Positions 53,034-60,025 of a stretch of 60,025 bases of DNA are shown here, in pieces (within the stretch, counting starts at the first letter, position 1; every line of letters begins with the position of its first letter). The position numbers were made by a program, and so were the translations under genes. Below the pieces are notes generated by a model, which made no database searches, had not been told where the DNA came from, and saw nothing but the letters and a program-made list of their open reading frames with translations. This DNA is from Alphaproteobacteria bacterium (GTDB lineage: Bacteria > Pseudomonadota > Alphaproteobacteria > JAPYRI01): contig JAPYRI010000006.1 in assembly GCA_029941135.1 (NCBI GenBank), positions 1-60,025 of the forward strand, given 5' to 3'.

Positions 53034-53353
53034 TTTTCGCCGGCGAGAAATTTGGCCAGTGCGTCGAGGTCGGTATCCGAAATTTCTGTCGGCCGAAAGG
53101 ATGGCATTTCCAAACGTCCGTTTCGGACCACTTGTGCGATGTAGTCAGCACTCAAGTCTGTGCGATCCTTCAGTACCGCCCTGTCCTTACCAAAGCTCCA
53201 TTCCAGCCGTTGCGTTCCAGGATGCCCAATGCCCGGTGCGTGACAATGACTGCACCATTTCTGGTAAACCTGTTCGGCCATTGTACCCGCGCTTTCTTCG
53301 CCGAAAGCTGGCGAAAAACCGGCAATGACAAATAATGCGATAACGACCCTAAT
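53030..53353 (-). CDS. c-type cytochrome partner of the flavoprotein, apparent ATT start
   Basis: 107 residues if started at ATT 53353. The haem motif CSHCH is near residue 33, with a distal Met in EMPSF near 81, and the small class I cytochrome fold ends at LAKFLAGEK. Upstream of the first ATG (53281) the frame encodes a good signal peptide (RVVIALFVIAGFSPAFG) but has no ATG, GTG or TTG. ATT overlaps the flavoprotein stop as ATTAG, seven bases after GGGGA, so translation is likely coupled. It should accept electrons from the flavin in the periplasm, as in 4-cresol dehydrogenase and eugenol hydroxylase. Confidence 0.82.
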   Translation of the reverse strand: MRVVIALFVIAGFSPAFGEESAGTMAEQVYQKWCSHCHAPGIGHPGTQRLEWSFGKDRAVLKDRTDLSADYIAQVVRNGRLEMPSFRPTEISDTDLDALAKFLAGEK

Positions 53354-54920
53354 TTTTCTGTCCCCGCAAATGCTTTGGCCATATTCCCTGTTTGCCCGGT
53401 GCCAATATACCTTTGGGGTCGAGCGCGTCTTTTATGCGCTCGTTCAGCTTTAGCAGCGCGTTGTCGTTCCAGTTGTAGCTGGCGGCGATTTTGTCCATGT
53501 ACGCCAAGTGCGTCCGGTATTCGCCATACCCGGCTTTCGCCGCCTCATCGATCAAGACCGAAAACAATGCTCGGGCTTGTGTCTTTTGTGATTCGTCTTC
53601 GCCGTCGAACAGCAACATGAAGATGTGGTGCATCTCGCGCCAGCCGATGATGAACTCGCCCAGATAATCGAAGCCAAATTCTGCACAGCGGTCGCGGATC
53701 ATCGAATATTGCTTCATCGCGTCCGCCCCGGTGATCGGCGATATGGGTGAAAAATCCACGTGCCCGCCACCGCCGGTCCAATTGATCGAGTTGAACTCGG
53801 CCAAAGTCGGCTCGCCTGACATGAGTTTTTTGCGGTATGCCATCACAGGATCATTGGGTCGGTCCTCGGCCAAATAAAACCTGGCTCCCGGCACGGCGGA
53901 CAGGGCATCGCGGATCACACCCCAAGTCGCGTCCATAATCGGCTCAGGTCCGTACAAAGCAGAATAGAAATTCCACATGCCAATCTTTTGATCAGTCATG
54001 ATTTTTGTGAGCACACTCGGTGGCAAGGGGCCGTCGCCGGTGTAATACTGGGAGCGCGTACCGGTAATGCAGGCGTCCAGTAAGATATTGCTGATGGTGG
54101 CCGCGTTTTGGATAACCAGGCTCACTTTCAAAGGCCGCAGAATTTCGATCACCTGCTCGATATCTTCTTCACGGGGAAAGGTGATCAAATAGGGTCGATA
54201 ACCGGGCGGTTCCGGCATCAACCAAATACCCATTTTCGTGATCACGCCAAAGTTTGATTGTGTGAATATGCCGTCCAAATAGGGCCCAAACCCGTATTTG
54301 AACAATTGCCAGGTGTTGCTGTTGGGCAGCGCCCCCATGCCGGTGCGCACGAGGGACCCATCGGCCAAGACCACTTCCATCCCGCATTGCATGGCAAAAT
54401 GATCGCCGTAAGGGGTGTAGCCGACGCCCCGATCCGCCGTGTTGCCGACAATACCGCCCATGGCATTGCTGGCTGGATCGATCCACAGTTTGGATCCGGT
54501 TTTCTGCAGATGCTCGTACAAATCCAGATAACTGACCCCAGGTTCGACCAAGGCATAGCCGAACTCTTCGTTGACCTCGATCACTTTATTCAGGCGCTTA
54601 AGGTCAAGCACCACTGATCCCGGAAGCCGCGGCGCGGGGCCGCCATATGCAAGGTTCTTGCCCGTCGAGATCGGCCACAAGGGGATCTCAAAGTCGCCGG
54701 CAATGCGAACGATGTCTTGAACCTGCTCGACATCCGCAGGCGCAACTGCCGCCGATGGCTCGAAATGGTCGTCGTCAACAATGGCAAAAGGGTCGCGATA
54801 GCTGCTAACACCGGCGGACTCGTCGGCAAACACCCATTCAATGCCAATGGCTTCGGCAAAGGCTGCCAAAGCCCCCTCAAACTCGGTGATATCTATCCCG
54901 GGCGGTAGCTTTCGCGCCAT
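53349..54920 (-). CDS. FAD-linked oxidase, 4-cresol dehydrogenase/vanillyl-alcohol oxidase family
   Basis: 523 residues from ATG 54920 (GGGAG upstream; TTG 54923 possible). The FAD-binding PCMH domain spans about 55-270, with PLWPISTGKNLAYGGPAPRLPG, the strand VVLDLKRLNKVIEV and the GGIVGNTADRGVGYTPYGDH loop. The C-terminal substrate domain includes the GGGGHVDFSPI block near 410, where the family often carries its covalent flavin ligand, and ends LDPKGILAPGKQGIWP. These enzymes oxidise para-alkylphenols (4-cresol, eugenol, vanillyl alcohol). The overlapping cytochrome c gene indicates a dehydrogenase rather than an oxygen-using oxidase. Confidence 0.9.
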   Translation of the reverse strand: MARKLPPGIDITEFEGALAAFAEAIGIEWVFADESAGVSSYRDPFAIVDDDHFEPSAAVAPADVEQVQDIVRIAGDFEIPLWPISTGKNLAYGGPAPRLPGSVVLDLKRLNKVIEVNEEFGYALVEPGVSYLDLYEHLQKTGSKLWIDPASNAMGGIVGNTADRGVGYTPYGDHFAMQCGMEVVLADGSLVRTGMGALPNSNTWQLFKYGFGPYLDGIFTQSNFGVITKMGIWLMPEPPGYRPYLITFPREEDIEQVIEILRPLKVSLVIQNAATISNILLDACITGTRSQYYTGDGPLPPSVLTKIMTDQKIGMWNFYSALYGPEPIMDATWGVIRDALSAVPGARFYLAEDRPNDPVMAYRKKLMSGEPTLAEFNSINWTGGGGHVDFSPISPITGADAMKQYSMIRDRCAEFGFDYLGEFIIGWREMHHIFMLLFDGEDESQKTQARALFSVLIDEAAKAGYGEYRTHLAYMDKIAASYNWNDNALLKLNERIKDALDPKGILAPGKQGIWPKHLRGQKN

Positions 54921-55119
54921 CAAACTCCCTGCCTTAAAAAGGTCCCTGCGCTAACTATTTTAACATGCTCTAAATTCCATGTGACCCAAGAACCACTTCA
55001 TCACCAATTGGAGTCGTCAACACAGTGCAAAAATTAAAGCCGCCTGACTTGATCCTATACTCATTTGTGAGAGGCTGGTAAGCCATTAAAGTAAGTATGG
55101 ATCATCAAGGAGTTTAGTT

Positions 55120-55953
55120 ATGCAAGCCGGCGCCGTCATGTTCATGACCGATTATTCAATGCCGCCCGCAGACCTTGCCATCGCTTTGGAAGAGCGTGGG
55201 TTTGAGTCGGTTTGGGTGCCGGAGCACTCGCACATTCCGACCTCACGCAAATCCCCGTGGCCGGGCGGACCTGAATTGCCCAAAATGTACTACGACGCCA
55301 TGGACCCGTTTGTGAGCCTCGCCGCCATGGCCAGTGTCACCAAGAAATTATTGCTGGGGACCGGCATCTGCCTGGTGGTGCAGCGCGATCCCATTCAGCT
55401 CGCCAAAGAAACCGCGAGCCTCGATCAAATCTCGGGCGGGCGTTTTCTGTTCGGCATCGGCGGCGGTTGGAACGCGGAAGAAATGGCCGACCACGGCACC
55501 GAATTTAAGACGCGCTTTAAGCTGATGGGCGAGCGCGTGGACGCGATCAAAACCATCTGGCGCGACAGTAAAGCCGAATACCATGGCGAGTTTGTTGATT
55601 TCGACTCGATGATGACCTGGCCCAAACCGATTCAGAAGCCCAACCCGCCCATCCACGTGGGAGGCGGGTTTCCCCATGGCGCCCGGCGGGCGATCGAATA
55701 CGGAGAAGGCTGGATGCCCATTGGCGCCCGCTTTGACGTTTTGGACAGCGTGTCCCGTTTCCGCCAAATGGCCGCCGAGGCCGATCGCGATCCAGATACA
55801 ATTGAATTGACGGTTTTTGGCCTCAACCCCAACGACGATTTGGAGCCCTATGCGGATGCTAATTTTGGGCGGATTGTGTTTAACCTGCCGTCCGAGACCG
55901 CTGATACCATCCTGCCGCTGCTCGACAAATACGCGGAAATGGTAGGACTCTAG
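55120..55953 (+). CDS. LLM-class (luciferase-like) flavin-dependent oxidoreductase
   Basis: 277 residues, TIM-barrel LLM family. Blocks: SVWVPEHSHIPTSR near 32, LLLGTGICLVVQRDPIQLAKETASLDQISGG near 72-104, FLFGIGGGWNAEEM near 108, PPIHVGGGFPHGARRAIEYGEGWMP near 178. They typify the F420-type members, often annotated as TIGR03619. The cofactor could be F420 or FMN. AAGGAG lies eight bases before the ATG. Followed by a cupin gene 106 bases later. Substrate unknown. Confidence 0.9.
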   Translation: MQAGAVMFMTDYSMPPADLAIALEERGFESVWVPEHSHIPTSRKSPWPGGPELPKMYYDAMDPFVSLAAMASVTKKLLLGTGICLVVQRDPIQLAKETASLDQISGGRFLFGIGGGWNAEEMADHGTEFKTRFKLMGERVDAIKTIWRDSKAEYHGEFVDFDSMMTWPKPIQKPNPPIHVGGGFPHGARRAIEYGEGWMPIGARFDVLDSVSRFRQMAAEADRDPDTIELTVFGLNPNDDLEPYADANFGRIVFNLPSETADTILPLLDKYAEMVGL

Positions 55954-56059
55954 CGCACATCACCGAAAATGCGATAAACTGGAACTAGAATTGACGCATT
56001 AAAATCTAATCCGCCGAGACCCGGGGAGAAACCGGGGTTGGCTATGAGGGAGATATTAT

Positions 56060-56518
56060 ATGGCACTGCCCCAAGACGTATCACCGCTAAACTCGGAATT
56101 GATGGACACCTTGTTCCGCACCGATCACGAAGACTGGATCCCCCAGGAAAACGACCCGGAACGGGCGTTCATGAAGGTCCTGTTCACAGGATCGGAATCC
56201 GGCGTTTGGGTGTGCAAATTCCGCTGGCTGAAAGGCTATACCGCACCCCAGCACAAGCACCTGAGTTCGTCACATACATTCATATTGAGTGGAAAGTTGC
56301 AGGTTCGGGACGGTACCTTGAACGCGGGCGATTATGTGTACGAGCCCGATGGCATGCTGCACGGTGAAACCAAGGCCATGGAAGACACCGAATATTTGTT
56401 CATCTGCACCGGACCGGTAATTTTCTATGACGACGATAAATTCACTGGTTACATCAACTGGGAAACCCTTCGGCAAGCCAAAGAAACCTATTACGCCCAA
56501 AAGGAAGCCGCCGAATAA
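56060..56518 (+). CDS. cupin-domain protein (ChrR/dioxygenase-like)
   Basis: 152 residues with one cupin: the first motif YTAPQHKHLSSSHTFILSG near residue 58 (three metal-binding His) and the second motif DYVYEPDGMLHGETKA near 92-106 (fourth His). The N-terminus and the C-terminal INWETLRQAKE are as in the 2,4'-dihydroxyacetophenone-dioxygenase/acetylacetone-cleaving-like cupins. A small Fe-dependent dioxygenase is likely. A strong terminator follows the gene. Confidence 0.85.
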   Translation: MALPQDVSPLNSELMDTLFRTDHEDWIPQENDPERAFMKVLFTGSESGVWVCKFRWLKGYTAPQHKHLSSSHTFILSGKLQVRDGTLNAGDYVYEPDGMLHGETKAMEDTEYLFICTGPVIFYDDDKFTGYINWETLRQAKETYYAQKEAAE

Positions 56519-56541
56519 GTTCAGGCACCTTAGAGTACGGA

Positions 56542-56577
56542 AACGGTCATTGGGTAAATACAGTGGCCGTTTTTTTT
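56542..56577 (+). terminator. rho-independent terminator after the cupin gene
   Basis: AACGGTCATTG pairs with CAGTGGCCGTT (11 base pairs with two G-U pairs) around a GGTAAATA loop, followed by eight T. It lies 24 bases after the cupin stop. Confidence 0.88.
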
Positions 56578-56589
56578 GCCCGACCGCCG

Positions 56590-57165
56590 CTACCGTCCAA
56601 TGCGGCAAAAGCCGGCGTCGCCCACTTCGTCGGCTGTGCTTTGATCGAGGTCGGTATGAAATGTCGCATGCATGCGATTGACGAACCCAACCAAGCCCGC
56701 GGCCACTGACAGTTTGACCAGCTCTTTTTTAGGAAAGCGCGCTTCCAGTTCGGCATAGAGCGCGCCGTCAACCTTGTTGTCCCGGGTCAGGACCTCGGTG
56801 TAGCGCAGCACAAGGCGATCTCTGTCATCGAACAAGGCGCTGCTTTCCCAATCCGCCATGGCGGCCATCTCTTCGTCCGTTATCCCAACACTCCGACCGA
56901 GCATCGCATGGGTGGGTATTCAGTAATGGCACGCGTTGAGCTGTGAGGCCCGCAGCCATGCAAGTTCCCGATAGCGCGGCTGAAGGGGCGAGTCATCGGC
57001 GTAGAGCGAGCTGATCATAGCAACGAACCCGCCAAGAAATCCGACGTCGTTCCCGAACAATTTAAAGACGTTGAGTATTGGGAAGCCCAATTCTTCAACC
57101 TGCCCGTAAATCGCCTTCACTTCGTCCGAGGCGTCTTCAAACTCAACCAGTGGAATACGCGCCAT
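56590..57165 (-). CDS. candidate selenoprotein of the AhpD/carboxymuconolactone-decarboxylase family (UGA-encoded Sec82)
   Basis: Read through the single in-frame TGA at 56922-56920, this gives about 191 residues starting MARIPLVEFEDASDEV (earlier ATGs at 57186 and 57225). It has the standard CMD layout: YRELAWLRASQLNACHY, then TGA, then IPTHAMLGRSVGITDEE, FDDRDRLVLRYTEVLT and AAGLVGFVNR. Intact homologues have Cys at the TGA (a CxxCxxxH motif), so the active-site pair becomes Cys79-Sec82 with His86. A stem-loop with a GGUC apical loop starts 15 bases after the UGA. Nothing else in the frame is broken. Such proteins are peroxidase or disulfide-reductase types. The alternative is a pseudogene or a sequencing error; selA/selB/selC are not in the window. 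Confidence 0.65.
56888..56904 (-). promoter_or_regulatory. SECIS-like stem-loop after the in-frame UGA
   Basis: On the minus-strand RNA, AUGCUC pairs with GAGUGU (four Watson-Crick and two G-U pairs) closing a GGUCG loop whose first G lies 22 bases after the UGA. An outer CCCA/UGGG pairing flanks it. Bacterial SECIS elements sit inside the coding sequence just after the UGA and have a G at the loop start. The E. coli fdhF loop also contains GGUC. Confidence 0.5.
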
Positions 57166-57405
57166 AACCTCACTTTTATCTTTCATTTTCCTAACCGGAA
57201 TGAATATATCGTAAGCGCCTGTCACTTTTTACCATTCATCTGGATGCATAATCAACTTTAGTATGAAATTATTCGTCTGTACTCCGTTTTTTGCGTCTCG
57301 CGTAACTAGTTCGATTAAACACTTCATATATCTGCGAGTTTTATGACGTTAGGCAGGTGCTTGTATTCGACAGTTGTCGGTCGGGTATGCGGCGCCAATC
57401 TCATG

Positions 57406-57428
57406 TCTGCTTATGGGAGCAAAGCGGA
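57406..57428. repeat. short inverted repeat TCTGCTT / AAGCGGA
   Basis: Seven-base arms (one G-T pair) around a nine-base spacer in the 57166-57458 non-coding stretch. A further TCCGCT occurs at 57452. Nothing else is recognisable in this 290-base gap. Confidence 0.4.
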
Positions 57429-57458
57429 AGCTCAGCGACGTCGCCAAAAAGTCCGCTG

Positions 57459-58091
57459 TTAGCCAATACCGGACATCGGGGCCATGTCGTACACCTTTGA
57501 CCAGTCCAGCCAGATTTCGCTCAGGCTGTCGATCTGCCGGTCGATCATCGCGCCAAATTTGCCGGTCGAGTCCCGGATGCCCATAAGCTGCTTGGCACGT
57601 TCTTCAAGGTTCGTTTGGTGGGCGATCTATGCGCTCTGTTTGAGCATGTAGTCGTTCAGTGGTTCCCAAATTCCTGTCCAACGTTGTGCAAATCCCAGGA
57701 AGGCGACAGTCGAGATCAATTCACCAATTTGCGGGCCGGTAAAATTATTTGACAGCTCATAGACCAGTTGACCTGGAATGACATTCGGATACTCAATGGA
57801 GCATTCGGCGAAACGGATTACCAAAACCTCGGCTTCGTCAAAATCAATCAGATCGGAGATATCCCGGCTTTTGGCGAAGGCTTCCACCTGGGCCAGCTTT
57901 CTTTCGGCAAGGGCTGCATCAACGGCGGTTTGAAGAGCGAGACGTTTTTCTTCAGTCGCTAGATTTGGATAACCGCTAGCGTGAGTGACGAGATAGGTCC
58001 CCAAGTGTTTAAGACTCGCGGGAAAACCGTCATTCTCGAATGCCGCATAATAAAGATAACTGGCGCCGTTGATCATAAACTCATCTGGCAA
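57459..58091 (-). pseudogene. CMD-like gene interrupted by TAG
   Basis: From TTG 58091 a 154-residue frame encodes SYLYYAAFENDGFPASL, ATEEKRLALQTAVDAALAER and a C-terminal helix pair (FTGPQIGELISTVAFLGFAQRW) that recalls the end of carboxymuconolactone-decarboxylase proteins, without a CxxC motif. A TAG at 57627 ends it. The same frame then continues for 55 codons (IAHQTNLEERAKQLM, RQIDSLSEIWLDWSKVYDM) to a TAA at 57459, and this stretch is protein-like. Also upstream of the TTG the frame is open for 16 more codons without ATG. Probably a recently inactivated gene; a functional truncated protein of 154 residues is possible. Confidence 0.55.
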
Positions 58092-58160
58092 ACTGTGAAG
58101 ACGGCCGTTTAGGCTGCTGCGCCTTTGGGACTGCCGTTGCCTTCGCTCAAGTTAATTTGA

Positions 58161-58373
58161 CAAGCCCTAAAAAACTATGGCGGGAAGCCGATTGCTCGGG
58201 ACCCGGAGGCCGTCACGCTCGAAGGCGATGCCCTACCTGGCCTGGTCGCGGTGTTCGAATTTCCCGACCGGGAAGCGGTGGTTAATTTCTATAACGACCC
58301 GGCGTATCAAGAGCTAAAAGAATCACGAAAGAAAGCAGGTTCTCTGCATTTGGTTGCGGTAAGTGGCGTCTAA
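58161..58373 (+). pseudogene. C-terminal remnant of a DUF1330 protein
   Basis: A 70-codon frame with no start codon of its own, right after a TGA: LKNYGGKPIARDPEAVTLEGD, LVAVFEFPDREAVVNFYNDPAYQELKESRKKAG and a terminal VAVSGV. These are the second half of the DUF1330 dimeric alpha-beta-barrel pattern. The N-terminal 30 residues or so are missing, so it is a truncated relic, though its terminator remains. Confidence 0.72.
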
Positions 58374-58408
58374 AAAAAGCCGTCCCTTGGGGCGGCGGCT
58401 TCTTTTTT
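58374..58408 (+). terminator. rho-independent terminator after the DUF1330 remnant
   Basis: AAGCCG pairs with CGGCTT (with inner C/G pairs around CTTGG), followed by CTTTTTT, immediately after the remnant's TAA. Confidence 0.8.
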
Positions 58409-58570
58409 GAGCCTCAAACCGTTGCGTTACCGCAACATCCCCTAATGACAAATGCCCGCCATATCCATGAATTTCCTGCCCGGATTTACAGTATTCGTCT
58501 AAATTCTCCACCTTGTACTCAAGAGAAGTCAGGAGGCATACGGCGCAGCATCCACGCGCCAAGTAGACCA

Positions 58571-59803
58571 ATGGGGACCAAATGGAAGTCAGCGGCCCTA
58601 GTGGTCGCCGTCAGTAGTGTCGCGTTCTCAGTGACCGCGTTGGCACCGCGCCCAGCGCAGGCACAGTTTTTTGGCATGCTCGCCGGGTGCACCGGGGCCA
58701 ATAGTTGTGGCATGGCGGGCGCCGGCATTGCCATGCCGCTGGACGTTGCCGCCGCGATCGCGAACCCGGCGGGCCTCGCGCGGCTGGATAACCAATATTA
58801 CATCTCGCCCGGATGGGTCAGCGGCCACCGCAAAGTCGGGCCCGCAGGAAACCCGGCTATCGTCAATCAGAACGACTTTTTGAATAGTGCCAAAAATGAA
58901 TTCCCGCTCTTCTCAGGTGGCGTCAACTGGCGGCTGCGCTCGGACCTGGCGGTTGGCATTATAGTGTCCGGCATCGGCGGTATTGGATCCAAATTTCAGG
59001 TGAGCCGCACGGTCGCCGGGCAGGCGGGCGGTTATGATCGCAAACTAATGTATGCCTTGGCCCACTTAATGCCGACCGTCGCCTGGAGCCCGCGGCGCAA
59101 TGTCAGCTTTGGCCTCAGCGGCATTTTGGGTTTCTCGCGCTTGCGCACCGACGCGGCGACCGCAACCCTTGCCCGCCCGGCAAAGGGTAATCGACAGGAT
59201 ATCGCGTTCGGCGTCGGCGCCAAGGTCGGCACCATCTGGGACATCGACGAAAGGTTTTCAGTCGGGGCGTCGTTCCAGTCGCCAGTGTGGTTTCAGGATT
59301 TCAAGAAATATAGAGACCTTTTGATCGGCTCACTGGATACCCCTTGGCAGGCACAAGTGGGTGGCGTTTGGCGTGTCCTGCCGACAACGGAACTTGCCCT
59401 CGATTTACGTTACGTTGGGTACAGTCACGTCGAAGTCCTCGGCAAAACACCGGCGGCCGGCGGGTTCGGCTGGGATGACGTTAAGGCCGTCATGATCGGC
59501 GCCCAGCATCGCATTGGGCGTCGGTGGACGACCCGGGTCGGTTTCTCGCTATCGACCTCGGCCGTTCCCAAGGAAAATATCTTTGCCAATCACTTCACCG
59601 CTGCAGTGTCGCAAAAAGCTGTCACCGGCGGCCTGGGATACCGAATCAACGACAGAACTGAACTCAGCTTCAGCGGCGGGTTCACCTTCCGTGAGAACAA
59701 AACCAACGATGGCGGCGGCGACGCCATTAGTCAATTCTCGAGCGGCACCCATGGGCAAATCTATTTCTATGAAGCCAGCTTTGGGTTGCTGCGCCACTTC
59801 TAG
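58571..59803 (+). CDS. OMPP1/FadL/TodX-family outer-membrane transporter
   Basis: 410 residues from ATG 58571, giving a signal peptide that ends PRPAQAQ; the frame is open 42 codons further up but that stretch is not protein-like. GAGIAMPLDVAAAIANPAGLARL near residue 50 is the FadL-type NPA segment of the lumen plug, followed by about 14 beta strands and a C-terminal Phe (LLRHF). FadL/TodX channels move hydrophobic molecules such as fatty acids, toluene or other aromatics across the outer membrane. This fits the aromatic and acyl-CoA catabolic genes of the window. Confidence 0.88.
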   Translation: MGTKWKSAALVVAVSSVAFSVTALAPRPAQAQFFGMLAGCTGANSCGMAGAGIAMPLDVAAAIANPAGLARLDNQYYISPGWVSGHRKVGPAGNPAIVNQNDFLNSAKNEFPLFSGGVNWRLRSDLAVGIIVSGIGGIGSKFQVSRTVAGQAGGYDRKLMYALAHLMPTVAWSPRRNVSFGLSGILGFSRLRTDAATATLARPAKGNRQDIAFGVGAKVGTIWDIDERFSVGASFQSPVWFQDFKKYRDLLIGSLDTPWQAQVGGVWRVLPTTELALDLRYVGYSHVEVLGKTPAAGGFGWDDVKAVMIGAQHRIGRRWTTRVGFSLSTSAVPKENIFANHFTAAVSQKAVTGGLGYRINDRTELSFSGGFTFRENKTNDGGGDAISQFSSGTHGQIYFYEASFGLLRHF

Positions 59804-59976
59804 GCGTCGACGATTTGATCTTCAATCTGCCGCTTCTGTCAAGGGCGACTGATTCTCGACCGTTACCTTAAGGCCGTGCCGGGGCCGCAACGTATGACTT
59901 GCGTGTTTCGTTTCGTTCGGGATTGGCGGCGAAATCAATTTACGGATGCTTTTCCATCCATCCGCGCGCCAGTTTT

Positions 59977-60025
59977 TGGGGGGCGATGGGGGGCTCGAAC
60001 CCCCGACCCGCTGATTAAGAGTCAG
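59977..60025 (-). tRNA. tRNA-Lys (CTT anticodon), 5' part outside the window
   Basis: The 3' half of a tRNA on the minus strand: anticodon stem-loop CTGA-CTCTTAA-TCAG (anticodon CTT), variable loop GGGTC, T-arm GGGGG-TTCGAGC-CCCCC, acceptor strand ATCGCCC and an encoded CCA at 59977-59979. It continues past the window end. Confidence 0.93.

Noticed and set aside
53170-53382. 70-codon minus-strand frame between flavoprotein and cytochrome
   Set aside because: A shadow in the third frame of the cytochrome signal-peptide region.
58445-58570. N-terminal 42-codon extension of the FadL-like protein
   Set aside because: Not protein-like and it would bury the signal peptide; the ATG at 58571 gives a standard signal sequence.

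Overview
The window looks like chromosomal DNA from a free-living, metabolically versatile alphaproteobacterium. No marker gene settles the lineage. The indications are a clpS-clpA pair, a polyhydroxyalkanoate phasin, a FemAB-like (DUF482) protein, a 17-kDa-antigen-type glycine-zipper protein, a SPOR-tailed D,D-carboxypeptidase relic and a moderately high GC content. Genes lie in short, tightly overlapping operons (ATGA, GTGA and TGATG junctions). Only a partial tRNA-Lys is present. I see no rRNA, CRISPR array, insertion sequence or prophage.

Layout. 1-3349 (minus): a TPR protein, an acyl-CoA synthetase, two hot-dog-fold hydratases and a small protein that runs off the edge. 3608-8110 (plus): a ceruloplasmin-like multicopper oxidase, a GGDEF protein, a RidA protein, a glycerophosphodiesterase and a DUF482 protein. 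8131-11440 (minus): clpA, clpS and a phasin behind a promoter with TTGC-N3-GCA boxes. 11875-15322: a broken carboxypeptidase, an intact formamidase-type amidase, an SDR and a broken surface-antigen gene. 15392-19422: coniferyl-aldehyde dehydrogenase, a cobalamin-binding-type protein and a MASE1-GGDEF cyclase. 19594-23261 (minus): galU, ugd and a phosphomannomutase/phosphoglucomutase that lacks a normal start codon. 23365-28186: a DnaJ-like and VWA pair, a DUF938 methyltransferase, an MFS transporter and pgi. 28376-33251 (plus): a phosphofructokinase followed by oppBCDF without a binding protein. 33318-34357: a decayed flavin monooxygenase. 34365-42657 (mostly minus): prpE, two acetoacetate-decarboxylase paralogues, an acyl-CoA dehydrogenase, two double-bond-reductase-like paralogues and an SDR. 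42775-46618: apbE divergent from a porin, an FMN-binding protein and a PepSY protein. 46628-51468: a class III aminotransferase, a second acyl-CoA synthetase, a decayed Rieske oxygenase and a D-2-hydroxyacid dehydrogenase. 51718-52526: remains of a CDP-alcohol phosphotransferase. 52587-54920 (minus): a vanillyl-alcohol-oxidase/4-cresol-dehydrogenase flavoprotein with a cytochrome c and a Tat-exported protein. 55120-59803: an LLM flavin oxidoreductase, a cupin, a candidate selenoprotein of the AhpD/CMD family, further gene remnants and a FadL/TodX outer-membrane transporter.

How it fits together. Much of the window points to use of aromatic or phenylpropanoid compounds and short or branched acyl-CoAs. 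Uptake could be through FadL/TodX, side-chain oxidation by the flavocytochrome, aldehyde oxidation by coniferyl-aldehyde dehydrogenase, then CoA activation and beta-oxidation-like steps ending in prpE. A second theme is extracytoplasmic redox chemistry: the ApbE/FMN-binding/PepSY/porin set under twin palindromic boxes, and the ceruloplasmin-like oxidase.

The most striking signals are a carboxymuconolactone-decarboxylase-family gene whose only in-frame stop is a UGA at an active-site cysteine, followed by a bacterial SECIS-like hairpin (56590-57165), and the flavinylation cluster with its paired boxes. At least seven other genes are visibly decayed, with ordinary nonsense codons at non-redox positions, frameshifts and deletions. 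Every in-frame UGA here therefore has to be judged against a background of real gene decay.
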